A stretch of DNA of 64,000 nucleotides. Source: JAIEOG01 sp964519985. GTDB lineage: Bacteria; Bdellovibrionota; FAC87; UBA2466. The notes below the pieces were generated by a model. That model made no database searches, was not told where the DNA came from, and worked only from the letters and a program-made list of their open reading frames with translations. The stretch lies in assembly GCA_964519985.1 (NCBI GenBank), contig CAZFMF010000001.1:248001-312000 (forward strand), written 5' to 3'. The position numbers and the translations under genes were made by a program. Below, one piece after another: positions 33,038 through 41,482 of the stretch (positions are counted from its first letter, which is position 1; every line of letters starts with the position of its first letter).

Positions 33038-34165
33038 TTGAGAAAAGCCATCTTCTTCATTCTATTTCTTTCGGCCCCGCTTTTGGCGGCGGATAGGCTG
33101 ATGTTTTTAGGTGCGGTCCCCGCCGATGACGGTGCGACGTATATTGTCGTGCGCGTGGGAGAGAACCCGGAAACGGCGTATCCCGCCATCCTTCGCCTCC
33201 GACCGGATGGCGACCTTGATTTTGACTTCGCGCACCTCGGAATTCTCTCGCTTGAAAACTGGTTGGGCGGATCGCAGGTCAGCCCTCGCTCGCTGGTCGT
33301 GGACCGCGAAGGCGGTCTCGTCGTAGGTGGGACGCTATGGAGTGAAGGCGATCCGGAAGTCTTTGTTTCGAAGTTTGATCGGGGTGGCCAACCGGCCCAG
33401 TTTGGGAAAAACGGATCGGTGTCGATTCCCTATTTGTTGCGTTCGGAGGCCGACGGGTTTTTGGGGATGGCGGTACGTGAGGACGGTGCGGTGGCTTTTG
33501 GACTGCAACTGGAACGCGGGAAGCGGCTGGAACTGGCGGTCGCACTTCTGCACCGCTCGGGTGCGTTTCCGCAAGATTTCGGTGAAGGGGTCATCAAGCG
33601 CCTTCCCGACATCGGCGTTGAGAAGCTTGAGCCCCTCGCGATTCGTTTTGCGGATGGGGATATCGAACTCGTGGCGGGACGAGACCAGGAAAGAGCCCGG
33701 CGTTTTTCTGCTTATCGCTTTGTGGTTCCCATCACCTCCGAGGCGGGTGATGTGCAATGGAGCCGGATCACTCGTTTACAGCAAAAGGCGCGAGGCGGAT
33801 GGATTTCCTATGCGGAAAGTTCACCCGACGGCCGGCGCCTCTATCTTGTCCTGACGGGAGAAGAGCAGACGCGCCCGCAAATTCGCCTGTACCAAGAAGG
33901 TCAGTTTTCTCGCAGCAATACGTTTCTTAAGCAACCCATCTTGCGAAACTTCACCTTATTCAACGTGAAGGTGATGGGAGATGGAACGCTGGTTCTGATG
34001 GGCCAACACGAAGGCTCCACCGCCCTCAAACGCGTGATCTTCGACGCGGACTTGAAATTCGTCGACGAGCTCATGATTCCGAGACTATTGAATCTGGATA
34101 ATGAAAGCTGTGCCCAACGGCTGCTTCGGCACTTTCTCAACGACTTCGACCGTCTAAAGCGCTAG
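33038..34165 (+). CDS. Secreted beta-propeller-like (delta-60 repeat) protein
   Basis: This is a 375-residue protein with a TTG start and a signal peptide (MRKAIFFILFLSAPLLA). Repeats of about 50-60 residues of the form 'V..DG....G' with 'L..DG..D..FG' (LRPDGDLDFDFAHLG, FDRGGQPAQFGKNG, LHRSGAFPQDFGEG) match delta-60/propeller proteins. It probably binds something in the periplasm or at the surface. The function is unknown. Confidence 0.65.
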   Translation: MRKAIFFILFLSAPLLAADRLMFLGAVPADDGATYIVVRVGENPETAYPAILRLRPDGDLDFDFAHLGILSLENWLGGSQVSPRSLVVDREGGLVVGGTLWSEGDPEVFVSKFDRGGQPAQFGKNGSVSIPYLLRSEADGFLGMAVREDGAVAFGLQLERGKRLELAVALLHRSGAFPQDFGEGVIKRLPDIGVEKLEPLAIRFADGDIELVAGRDQERARRFSAYRFVVPITSEAGDVQWSRITRLQQKARGGWISYAESSPDGRRLYLVLTGEEQTRPQIRLYQEGQFSRSNTFLKQPILRNFTLFNVKVMGDGTLVLMGQHEGSTALKRVIFDADLKFVDELMIPRLLNLDNESCAQRLLRHFLNDFDRLKR

Positions 34166-34201
34166 CACGGCGGTGACGGTTTTTGCCGCTGCTTCCGTAT
34201 T

Positions 34202-34228
34202 CCATCGGTAGGCGTGTGCCTACGATGG
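34202..34228. repeat. Inverted repeat
   Basis: CCATCGGTAGGC-GTGT-GCCTACGATGG forms a near-perfect hairpin between two plus-strand genes. There is no T-run, so it may be a repeat element or an RNA-stabilising stem. Confidence 0.45.
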
Positions 34229-34284
34229 CCATCATCGCCGGTACTGCGCTTGCAAAAAATCTATGGGAATTTGAAGGAGCGCCC

Positions 34285-34566
34285 ATGCGATTTTTGGCGG
34301 GTTTCTTGATGGTATCAGTTTTGAGTTCGAGTGCTTTGGCGGCGAGCGGCAGCAATTGCCGGATGATCGTGCAAACTCACTTTAAGAACGGGAACAAAAA
34401 AGTTTCGATCGAAGAAACCGGCGCGTCTTCCCACGCCGAGTGCAAGATGGCCGCGCAACAACGCGAACTCGACTCCGGCGATGAAGACATCGCCAAAATC
34501 AAGGTGGCGTTTGGCTACCGCGAGCTCTCGATTTTAGGTTCCGACGAAGCCGACGCTCAGGAATAG
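34285..34566 (+). CDS. Small secreted protein
   Basis: The ATG at 34285 has GAAGGAGC upstream and starts a signal peptide (MRFLAGFLMVSVLSSSALAA). The mature protein of about 74 residues has two Cys (SNCRM, AECKM) and is mixed helix and strand. Longer upstream frames lack a ribosome site. The family is not recognised. Confidence 0.6.
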   Translation: MRFLAGFLMVSVLSSSALAASGSNCRMIVQTHFKNGNKKVSIEETGASSHAECKMAAQQRELDSGDEDIAKIKVAFGYRELSILGSDEADAQE

Positions 34567-34604
34567 TATCAAAAAGTACGTGGCACCTTTTGATACCTAT
34601 TTTT
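34567..34604. terminator. Bidirectional terminator between convergent genes
   Basis: TATCAAAAAGT-ACGTGGC-ACCTTTTGATA forms a stem followed by CCTATTTTT. Read on the other strand it follows the MFS stop at 34597. It serves the plus-strand small secreted gene and the minus-strand MFS gene. Confidence 0.7.
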
Positions 34605-35823
34605 CGACGTAGTCGAGATCTTTGCCGTGGGTTTCTTCAAGGGTGCGCAGACTTATTAGCCCGATGAAAGCGCAAGCGAAGCCCACCGTGAGAGCGCTAC
34701 CCACTAGCCCCAGCGGTTCCACCAAGGCCCGGAAGGAAGAAGTCGAAAGGACCACCGATCCCCGAACAAAATTGGGGACGCTGGTCGCGACGGTAGCGCG
34801 CAAGTTGGTGCCGAAACTCTCCGCGCCCATGGTCGCGAAGATCGCCCAGTAGCCGCTCGCGATGCCGAGCAACGCGCAAAAGGTGTAGAAAACGGAATTG
34901 CTCATTTCGCGAGTCACGGTGAGCGTGGCCACGACCAAAACGATCAAGCTCAGGATCGAAATCAACACGACCTTTTTGCGGGTGTGGAAGTACTGGCTCA
35001 ATCCACCGCTGAGAAAGTCGCCAAGCGAAAGGCCCGCGTAACAAAACAAGATCGCGTAACCGGCGGTGACGGGACCCTGGATATTCAAAGCGGTCGCAAA
35101 CTCCGGTGCGAAGGTCATTAGCACGCCGACCACGTACCAAATCGGCACGCCGATCCCGATGCAGCTCAAAAAGCGGGTCAGGCGCTCGCCATTGTTGAAA
35201 AGCATGCGAATGTCGCCGCGGCGAGCTTCTTTCATCTTCCCGGAAAGGTACATTCCCGATTCGAAAACGCCGATGCGCAGGAGCAAGAGCACTAGCCCTA
35301 AGACGCCGCCGATCACATAGGCGGTCCGCCATGGAACGATGTCGGCGGTGAGTCCGGCCACGATCGCGCCGGTGACGCCGACGCCCGCCACGATGGCCGT
35401 GCCGTAGCCGCGAATATGTTTCGGCAGCACCTCGCTCACGAGTGTGATCGCAGCGCCCAATTCTCCGGCCAGACCGACGCCCGCGACAAAACGCCAAAAG
35501 GCGTACGCCTGCACACTCTCGACGAAGGAGTTGCAGATATTAGCGGTGGAGTACAAAAGGATCGATCCGAAAAGAACCGAGAGGCGGCCCTTGCGATCGC
35601 CCAAGATGCCCCACGCGATTCCGCCCAGCAGCATGCCGAACATCTGCGCGTTAATCAGCGACACGCCCAGCGTGAGCAGTTCACTTTCGGGTACGCCCAG
35701 TGAGCGCAAGCTGGCGACGCGCACGATGGAAAACAAAACGAGGTCGTAGATGTCGACGAAGTAGCCCAGGGCGCCCACGACCACCGGAATCCAGAGACGT
35801 TTGCCTTTAGCGGAGGGACTCAA
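34597..35823 (-). CDS. MFS transporter, metabolite:H+ symporter type
   Basis: The likely start is TTG 35823 (SPSAKGKRLWIPVVVGA), overlapping the metF end by 17 nt with GGGAG upstream. An upstream GTG (35880) would lie deep inside metF. The product is about 408 residues with 12 hydrophobic helices, loop motif GDRKGRLSV, and AGVGLAGELGAAITLVSEVLP as in sugar/acid-type MFS importers. The substrate is not known. The overlap with metF suggests co-transcription. Confidence 0.8.
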   Translation of the reverse strand: MSPSAKGKRLWIPVVVGALGYFVDIYDLVLFSIVRVASLRSLGVPESELLTLGVSLINAQMFGMLLGGIAWGILGDRKGRLSVLFGSILLYSTANICNSFVESVQAYAFWRFVAGVGLAGELGAAITLVSEVLPKHIRGYGTAIVAGVGVTGAIVAGLTADIVPWRTAYVIGGVLGLVLLLLRIGVFESGMYLSGKMKEARRGDIRMLFNNGERLTRFLSCIGIGVPIWYVVGVLMTFAPEFATALNIQGPVTAGYAILFCYAGLSLGDFLSGGLSQYFHTRKKVVLISILSLIVLVVATLTVTREMSNSVFYTFCALLGIASGYWAIFATMGAESFGTNLRATVATSVPNFVRGSVVLSTSSFRALVEPLGLVGSALTVGFACAFIGLISLRTLEETHGKDLDYVEK

Positions 35824-36670
35824 GAATGCTCCCGATGGTGTCCGATCGATTGAGCACGTAGTAATGGATGCCCGGAACACCTTCTTTGATGAGGGCCTGG
35901 CATTGGCGCGACGCGTGTTCGATGCCGACGCGAATCTGCGCTTCCGGATCGCCTTCGTGCGTTTTTAGGCGTTCCCAAAGCCGATCGGGTAAGCGCGCGG
36001 CGCAAAGGGCCGTGATGCGCTGGACCTGGGAAAGACTCAAGACCGGCAAAATTCCCGGGACAATCGGGATGCGAATGCCCAACGCCGAGCACTTGTCGCG
36101 AAACCGCAAGAAGTCATCATTGTCGAAAAACAGCTGGGTGAAGATCGCATCGGCTCCGGCATCGACCTTATGTCTCAGGCTGAGAAGGTCCGCCTCGGGA
36201 CTCGGTGCCTCGCGGTGGGTTTCCGGATAGCCGGCGACGCCAATGCCGAAATGCGGGAATTCGCGTTTGATCAACGCCACCAATTCGCTGGCGTAGCGCA
36301 ATCCGCCCGGCGTCGGGACAAATTCATTTTGCCCCTGGGGCGGGTCGCCGCGTAAGGCCATGATGTTTTCAATGCCCAGTTGCGTGGCTTCGTAAAGCCA
36401 GTCGCGCACCTCTTGCACGGTACTCCCCACCACCGTGAAGTGAGCGGTCACCGGCACCTGCAGCCGGCGGCGCATCTGATCCAAGAGCTCTAATGTTTTG
36501 CCCCGGGTCGAACCGCCGGCACCGTAGGTGCAAGAAATGAATACGGGCTCGTGGCGAGTGAGTTGCTTGGAGGTGTGGTGTAGGGCCTCGGTGCTTTTTT
36601 CCGACTTGGGCGGAAAGACCTCAAATGAGATGCCGAGTTTACCTGCCGGATATAGATCGCGTATGCGCAA
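35807..36670 (-). CDS. metF: Methylenetetrahydrofolate reductase
   Basis: This is a 287-residue protein with a TTG start at 36670 and AAGGAAA upstream. MetF features: SFEVFPPKS with the catalytic Glu, SCTYGAGGSTR, NIMALRGDPPQ (FAD/folate Asp), GVAGYPETH, DAIFTQLFFD, and PIVPGILPV. It reduces 5,10-methylene-THF to 5-methyl-THF for methionine synthesis using FAD. Length is typical for the bacterial enzyme. The start is unusual but no better codon is in range. Confidence 0.95.
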   Translation of the reverse strand: MRIRDLYPAGKLGISFEVFPPKSEKSTEALHHTSKQLTRHEPVFISCTYGAGGSTRGKTLELLDQMRRRLQVPVTAHFTVVGSTVQEVRDWLYEATQLGIENIMALRGDPPQGQNEFVPTPGGLRYASELVALIKREFPHFGIGVAGYPETHREAPSPEADLLSLRHKVDAGADAIFTQLFFDNDDFLRFRDKCSALGIRIPIVPGILPVLSLSQVQRITALCAARLPDRLWERLKTHEGDPEAQIRVGIEHASRQCQALIKEGVPGIHYYVLNRSDTIGSILESLR

Positions 36671-36697
36671 AGCGTTTTCCTTCAGGCATTCATAAAC

Positions 36698-37348
36698 TCA
36701 GTGAAGTTCGTATTCAATCGGAACTGTCACATGAAGTACGGAGACCGCCATTTCGGCCGGAATGGGGCGAAACCGGCCCACGTCGGCCACCAGTTTTACC
36801 GCGGCATCATTGAGCAGATCGTGGAGGCAGGGGCGCACCACATGGGGATCCCGAATGGTTCCGTCCAAGTCGAGGTGAAAGCCCACTTCAACCCGACCGC
36901 TCAAGCCCATGTGTCGGGCGCGGACCGGATACGATTTATGCTGGTTGATGAACGCTTCCAACTCGTAAAGATAACGCTCGCGAACCGAAGCTTGGACTCC
37001 CTGCAAATCGCCGATGGGCCCGGACAGTCCCGTGGCCTGAGTCGTATTCCCCAGTACCGGCTCCTGCGGCGTGGCGGGCGCCTGGGCGACCTTTTCTCTT
37101 TCCGAAGGAGCGGAAGTATCGACAGGAGCGCGGGGTGTGCTGCGTCGCCGAGTGGCGTTGAGTTCGGGATTTCCAGTTGGAACCATTTCCACCCAGTAAC
37201 CGACGGGTGCTTTCGGCGCGGCCGCGGGTGCGACGAACTGAACCAAAATAAAAATGTGCAGGAGTCCGCTTACCAACCAGGCAAGGGGGCTCGAGAGGTG
37301 GCGCGGAACTGAAAGAGAGAGGGGAATAGATTGCGTCCGCGCGTACAT
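36698..37348 (-). CDS. TonB-like energy transducer
   Basis: The ATG at 37348 (MYARTQSIPLSLSVPRH) gives about 216 residues; a longer in-frame N-terminus would cross the divergent promoter. One transmembrane segment (WLVSGLLHIFILVQFV), a Pro/Ala/Glu linker (APATPQEPVLG), then a TonB C-terminal domain: YPVRARHMGLSGRVEVGFHL, DGTIRDPHVV, AAVKLVADVGRFRPIP. It transmits proton-motive force to outer-membrane receptors. It is divergent from the receptor operon with a Fur-like palindrome between them, so co-regulation is likely. No ExbB/ExbD is in the window. Confidence 0.85.
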   Translation of the reverse strand: MYARTQSIPLSLSVPRHLSSPLAWLVSGLLHIFILVQFVAPAAAPKAPVGYWVEMVPTGNPELNATRRRSTPRAPVDTSAPSEREKVAQAPATPQEPVLGNTTQATGLSGPIGDLQGVQASVRERYLYELEAFINQHKSYPVRARHMGLSGRVEVGFHLDLDGTIRDPHVVRPCLHDLLNDAAVKLVADVGRFRPIPAEMAVSVLHVTVPIEYELH

Positions 37349-37386
37349 ACGTTTCCTAATTGCAACAATTCGACCAGAAACGCCTT

Positions 37387-37405
37387 GCAAATGCAAATCA
37401 TTTAC
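37387..37405. promoter_or_regulatory. Fur/Zur-box-like site in divergent promoter
   Basis: GCAAATGCAAATCATTTAC matches the 19-bp Fur consensus GATAATGATAATCATTATC at 13 of 19 positions, and the central AAATCATTT part fits best. It lies between tonB (starts 37348) and the secreted protein/receptor operon (starts 37436), 39 and 31 bases from the two starts. The operon itself ends with a Fur-family gene. The site could serve Zur instead. Confidence 0.6.
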
Positions 37406-37435
37406 AATAACCGTCGAACCAATAGGAGACAGCAT

Positions 37436-37879
37436 ATGAAAAGCATACAAATCGCAGTAAGTGTCCTGATTGGGTTCAGTGGGGTTTCAGCGTTTTCCGT
37501 TCCGGTATTTGAATCGGTGTACGGTGGGTGCACCATCAAGTTGGGCGCCGGTGAATTGTGTCCGCGAACGAAGGTTTGCGAGCTTCGGATTCTCAAGACC
37601 GATTTTCAAAACAACACCAACAAATGGGAAGATTTCCGGGCAGAAGTGCAAACGTCTTTTAGCCATGGGCGCCATGTCCCGGGCGATGTTGTGATTAAAA
37701 CGGTGGCGAGCGACGACAAGCTGATGCAAGGCAAGAACGCGGAGGCGTCCGTCAATGCGACCCTGAACGAGGGCAAGAAGTTCGAATCGTTGCGCAACTA
37801 TAGTTTGGATTGGGATCATGGTGACCATGCCCATACCCACAACTGCTTCGGTTTAAAGGTGCGATCTAAAGCCCCGTGA
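37436..37879 (+). CDS. Secreted His-rich protein in metal-uptake operon
   Basis: The ATG at 37436 has AGGAGA upstream. The product is 147 residues with a signal peptide (MKSIQIAVSVLIGFSGVSA). The mature protein is beta-rich with four Cys (GGCTIK, ELCPRT, KVCELR, HNCFG) and a C-terminal cluster DWDHGDHAHTHNC that could bind a metal ion. It overlaps the TonB receptor start (GTGA). It may hand a metal to, or buffer it near, the receptor. The family is not recognised, so this is inference from sequence and place. Confidence 0.65.
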   Translation: MKSIQIAVSVLIGFSGVSAFSVPVFESVYGGCTIKLGAGELCPRTKVCELRILKTDFQNNTNKWEDFRAEVQTSFSHGRHVPGDVVIKTVASDDKLMQGKNAEASVNATLNEGKKFESLRNYSLDWDHGDHAHTHNCFGLKVRSKAP

Positions 37880-40047
37880 AGTCCTTCATTTTCATTCTTT
37901 TGATGTCCTCCGCGGTTTTCGCCGCGGAGGACACTTCGAAATCCGAACCCGAAAAAGCGCAGCTGGGAACGGTGCACGTTCAGTCGAGCGATATCGGGCT
38001 GGTGAAACGCCATGAAGTGATTAAGACGGAGGTCATCCGCAAGGAAGCCATCCAACACAAACGGGCGCAGACCTTGGCCGATGCGGTCTCCAACCAAGTC
38101 GGAATCGACGCCCAAAATTCTTGCGCGAATTGTGGTTCCAAGCGGGTCACGATCAATGGCTTACGCGGCGAGCACACCACGGTGCTCATCGACGGCATGC
38201 CGATGCACTCGGCCATATCGAGCTTTTACGGGATGGATGCGATTCCGGTCGTCGGCATTGAATCGATCGAAGTTTCTCGCGGGGCCGGCGCTTCGCTCGT
38301 CGCGCCCGAGGCCATCGGGGGGGTGATCAACATTATCACCGTGCGGCCCAAGGAGAATGGGCTTACCCTCGATAGCAATCTCGGCACCCACCGTACCGGT
38401 TTTCTTTCCGTGCTGGGCAATGCGGTGGCGGGAGAAGGAAAATACCGTCTCTTGCTCGCCGGACAATTGAGCAACCAGGGGGCGTGGGATGCGGATGGAA
38501 ACCGCGTTTCCGAAGCGCCGGATCTTAAGAACCAAAGTTTCTTCGTGAAGGGTTCGGGCGATTTGGGCCCCTCGGATCGGCTTGAAGCCCGTTACGCGCG
38601 CCAGACGGTCACTATCTTAGGTGGCGTCGTCGACGGCGTTCGACCGACCGCGGTGACCGCGCAGCCGCTCGCCAATGAAAACGCCAAGAATCTTTTTCAG
38701 GATAACGACATCGCCGGCGCTTTTCTCGGCACCGGGGATCAGATCGCCGATCTCGTCGATCTCAAACGGCATGAGGGAATGCTGCGCTGGAACCATTTCT
38801 TTGGTAGCGAGGCGCAAATTCAGGTCTCGTCGGCATTGGCGGAGCAAAAGCAAAGCAGCATTTACATGCATGGCTATGACTACGCCAATCGTGACCTGCT
38901 TTGGTTCAACGACGCACGGGTTATGTTTTCGTTGAGCGATAGTCTCTTTATCACGACGGGCGCGGAGCTGAAGAACCAGGACATGAGTTCCGCTTCGCAC
39001 AAGCTTTATGTCGTCAATGGGCTGGCCGCCGATGATTTCAGCTACCGTTCCCGGGCGGGATACCTTCAGGGCGTTTGGGTCGCATCCGAGGAAGTCGAGC
39101 TGTCGACGGCGCTGCGCTATGACCGGATGCAAGTCGATCGCAAGAGTCAGACCGCGCAGCGATATGAGATTGATTCCGGAATGTGGGCGCCGCGCGCGCA
39201 CTTGAAAGTGGCTCACGGTCCGAATTGGACTTCGCGCCTGACTTACGGGCGCGGTTATCGCCCGCCCCTTAGCTTTTTTGAATCGCAGCATGGTCTGAGT
39301 GAAGCGGGTTTCAGTATGGCCATCACGGATATCGAGCGTTCCCATTCGGCGGGCTACTCGATCGCTTACGCGAGACCGGGTTTGGCGGTTACCGGTTCCT
39401 CGCACCATACTTGGTTGACCGGGATGGCCTACGCCGAAGCGGAGGCGGGACCGAGTGGTGAGGCGCTTTTCAAGAACTATCCGAGCGAACTGAAAGTCTG
39501 GGCCAATGATATTGTGGTGTCGTGGGATGTGCGGCCCGATTGGAACTTGCAATTGAGCTACGAGAACTTCCGCATGCAGGGCGAGTTCAAACGATTGCTC
39601 CCGGCGGCCGCGGTGGAACAGCGCGCGCGCTTGGTGTCTGACTTCCACTATGGAAACTGGGAATTTGTGAACACGATCAATTGGGTCGGCCCGCGCAATT
39701 TGGCGGCGTACGGATATGACCAGCATTTTCGCAGCATTCATGATGCGCCAATCGATCCGACGGATCTGCCACTGGGCAATGCTTGGCAAACCAATGAGCG
39801 TAAGGGGCAGCGTGCGCCGGGCTTTTTTACGTGGGATATCTACTTGGGTTGGACGTTGCGTGAGAAATATACTTTCTATGCTTCGGTGCAAAACGTACTC
39901 GACACCACGCAGAATAAGTTTGGCGATTCGCCGCTGAACTTTGCGTCGCATGGCAACGACCCGATGCATTTTCATCTCGACAACAACCACACCTGGGGTC
40001 CTTTGCGGGGGCGAATCTTCGCCTTGGGGTTTAAGGCGCAATTATGA
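37876..40047 (+). CDS. TonB-dependent outer-membrane receptor
   Basis: This is a 723-residue protein with a GTG start and a signal peptide (MKSFIFILLMSSAVFAA). The plug domain (about 45-160) has the 'CANCG' group motif QNSCANCGSKRVTINGLRG, then TTVLIDGMPMHS and IEVSRGAGASLVAPEAIGG. About 22 beta strands follow, ending in a strand with a terminal hydrophobic residue (FALGFKAQL). Receptors with C-x-N-C in the plug form a distinct subgroup whose substrates are often metal-related. The operon (secreted His-rich protein, receptor, thioredoxin-like protein, Fur/Zur gene) suggests uptake of a metal or metal complex. Confidence 0.9.
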   Translation: MKSFIFILLMSSAVFAAEDTSKSEPEKAQLGTVHVQSSDIGLVKRHEVIKTEVIRKEAIQHKRAQTLADAVSNQVGIDAQNSCANCGSKRVTINGLRGEHTTVLIDGMPMHSAISSFYGMDAIPVVGIESIEVSRGAGASLVAPEAIGGVINIITVRPKENGLTLDSNLGTHRTGFLSVLGNAVAGEGKYRLLLAGQLSNQGAWDADGNRVSEAPDLKNQSFFVKGSGDLGPSDRLEARYARQTVTILGGVVDGVRPTAVTAQPLANENAKNLFQDNDIAGAFLGTGDQIADLVDLKRHEGMLRWNHFFGSEAQIQVSSALAEQKQSSIYMHGYDYANRDLLWFNDARVMFSLSDSLFITTGAELKNQDMSSASHKLYVVNGLAADDFSYRSRAGYLQGVWVASEEVELSTALRYDRMQVDRKSQTAQRYEIDSGMWAPRAHLKVAHGPNWTSRLTYGRGYRPPLSFFESQHGLSEAGFSMAITDIERSHSAGYSIAYARPGLAVTGSSHHTWLTGMAYAEAEAGPSGEALFKNYPSELKVWANDIVVSWDVRPDWNLQLSYENFRMQGEFKRLLPAAAVEQRARLVSDFHYGNWEFVNTINWVGPRNLAAYGYDQHFRSIHDAPIDPTDLPLGNAWQTNERKGQRAPGFFTWDIYLGWTLREKYTFYASVQNVLDTTQNKFGDSPLNFASHGNDPMHFHLDNNHTWGPLRGRIFALGFKAQL

Positions 40048-40478
40048 AGGCGTTTCTTTTCTGGGTGATGGCGAGTAGTGCGCTGGCGGCGGAAAAGCCG
40101 ATTTATCTGGAAGATCTCTTCACCGACCGTCTGGTACCGGTGGACTTGAAATCGAAACCGACGTTGGTGAGCTTTATTCAACCTAGCTGCATTCCGTGCA
40201 AAATGCAGTTGGAGGCGTTGGAGTGCATCCAGAAAAAATACGGCAAGGGCGTAACGGTCTTGGCCGTGCAATCGGTAGGGGACGCGCAGAGCCTAAAACG
40301 CGGCCTGAAGCCGATGCATTTGGGGTTTCCGGTGTTGAAAGGCACGCCGAAGTTCTTGGCGGCGTATGAAGCGGATCAGACGCCGACGCCGATGACGGTG
40401 TTTTTCCAAAAGGGAAAACCGACCGAGCGGATTTTAGGGGCTCAGCCCTGTGAATTCTGGATGGAGCGGGTGAAATGA
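40044..40478 (+). CDS. Secreted thioredoxin-like (TlpA type) protein
   Basis: This is a 144-residue protein with a signal peptide (MKAFLFWVMASSALAA). Thioredoxin fold with CIPC (SFIQPSCIPCKMQLEAL), cis-Pro region TPTPMTVFFQKG and a helical end. It overlaps the receptor (ATGA) and the Fur-family gene (40475-40478). A periplasmic reductase could keep the paired Cys of the receptor plug (CANC) or of the His-rich protein reduced. That link is an inference. Confidence 0.8.
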   Translation: MKAFLFWVMASSALAAEKPIYLEDLFTDRLVPVDLKSKPTLVSFIQPSCIPCKMQLEALECIQKKYGKGVTVLAVQSVGDAQSLKRGLKPMHLGFPVLKGTPKFLAAYEADQTPTPMTVFFQKGKPTERILGAQPCEFWMERVK

Positions 40479-40882
40479 TCGTTTCGGCACCTGAGCGTCT
40501 GCGCGCCGCCCACTTGAAGGTCACGCAACCGCGCCTCGCCTTGCTCAATGAACTGGGAAGGGGTCACGGCCCGTTCTCGCCGGAGGAGCTTTACGCCAAG
40601 CTCGATCCGACGCTCTGCGATCTCGTGACCGTGTACCGAAGTCTGAACGCCTTCGAAGAAAAGGGTTTGGTGCGCAAATGCGTGTTCGGCGATGGGCGCA
40701 TGCGCTACGAGATCCAAGAAGGCGGCCATCACCACCATCACTTGGTTTGCCGCCGCTGCGGCAAAGTCAAAGAACTCCCCACCTGTGCCCTCGATGCCCT
40801 AGAAACTTCTTTCAAAGAGTCCGGCTACTCGAACATCTCCCACTCCCTAGAATTCTTCGGCACCTGCCCCACCTGTTCCTAA
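40475..40882 (+). CDS. Fur/Zur-family metal regulator
   Basis: This is a 135-residue protein starting in the stop of the thioredoxin-like gene (ATGA). Winged-helix part: LKVTQPRLALLNELGRGHGP, DLVTVYRSLNAFEEKGLVRK. Metal part: EGGHHHHHLVCRRCGKV, then ELPTC, and C-terminal FFGTCPTC. Both CxxC pairs of the structural zinc site are present. The overall form fits Fur or Zur. I leave the symbol open because the sensed metal is not clear. It probably autoregulates through the site at 37387-37405. Confidence 0.85.
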   Translation: MIVSAPERLRAAHLKVTQPRLALLNELGRGHGPFSPEELYAKLDPTLCDLVTVYRSLNAFEEKGLVRKCVFGDGRMRYEIQEGGHHHHHLVCRRCGKVKELPTCALDALETSFKESGYSNISHSLEFFGTCPTCS

Positions 40883-41010
40883 AAGGTGCCCATCTACTTT
40901 AGGTCCTAAAAGGTGCCGGGTGCGATGTTGTGTCAAAAGCCACCCGATACTTTTAGAAGGCGCCTTTTGCGCATCGCGGAGCGATGCGGGTTTGCTTCGC
41001 TTCGCTCGCA
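40878..41010. repeat. Repeat-rich intergenic region
   Basis: TCCTAAAAGGTGCC occurs at 40877 and 40905, with an inverted relative (GGCGCCTTTTG) near 40959. A hairpin GCATCGC-GGA-GCGATGC (40971-40987) precedes TTTGCTTCGCTTCGCTCGCAATGAC. The last string is close to the right arm of the palindrome at 43806-43866. No gene is seen here. Confidence 0.6.
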
Positions 41011-41014
41011 ATGA

Positions 41015-41482
41015 CTAGCGGCGGTGGGATTTTTGGACTTTGGCCATCTCGCGTTTGACGTCGCGTTCTTTGGTGGATTCGCGTTTGTCGAAGGACTTCT
41101 TGCCGCGGCCGAGGGCGATTTCGACTTTGGCGATGCCCTTTTTGAAGTAGATCTTCAGTGGCACCAGGCTGTAGCCCTTGATTTCCACTTTGCCCCAGAG
41201 CTTTTTCAGCTCGTCCGCTTTCATCAGGAGTTTGCGCGTGCGCAATTCCTCGTGATTCTGCTGGTTGCCGTGGGTGTACGGCGCGATGTGCGAATTGAGC
41301 AGAAAAAGCTCGTTGCGGGTAAAGACGGCGTACGCATCGGCGAGATTGGCTTTGCCATCGCGGAGCGACTTCACTTCCGTGCCCTTCAAGACCATTCCGC
41401 ACTCGTAGCGTTCTTCGATGAAGTAGTTGTGTCGGGCTTTGCGGTTCTCGCAAACGATCTTGATTCCGCCGTCGTCAGCCAT
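41015..41482 (-). CDS. smpB: SsrA-binding protein SmpB
   Basis: This is a 155-residue protein with the SmpB pattern: NRKARHNYFIEERYECGMVL, GTEVKSLRDGKANLADAYA, LLNSHIAPYTHGN, then LKIYFKKGIAKVEIALGRGK and a basic tail (KRESTKERDVKREMAK). It binds tmRNA and rescues stalled ribosomes. It overlaps the DUF502 gene by 8 nt at the end of the panB-panC-DUF502-smpB run. No tmRNA gene was recognised nearby. Confidence 0.97.
   Translation of the reverse strand: MADDGGIKIVCENRKARHNYFIEERYECGMVLKGTEVKSLRDGKANLADAYAVFTRNELFLLNSHIAPYTHGNQQNHEELRTRKLLMKADELKKLWGKVEIKGYSLVPLKIYFKKGIAKVEIALGRGKKSFDKRESTKERDVKREMAKVQKSHRR

Noticed and set aside
38617..40041. A 474-codon minus-strand frame across the TonB receptor gene
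   Set aside because: The plus strand encodes a full receptor with plug and barrel motifs. The antisense frame has no start context and no known domain.
40729..40758. A run of His in the Fur-family protein thought to be a tag or artefact
   Set aside because: GHHHHHLVCRRCG is the normal metal-binding stretch of Fur/Zur proteins.
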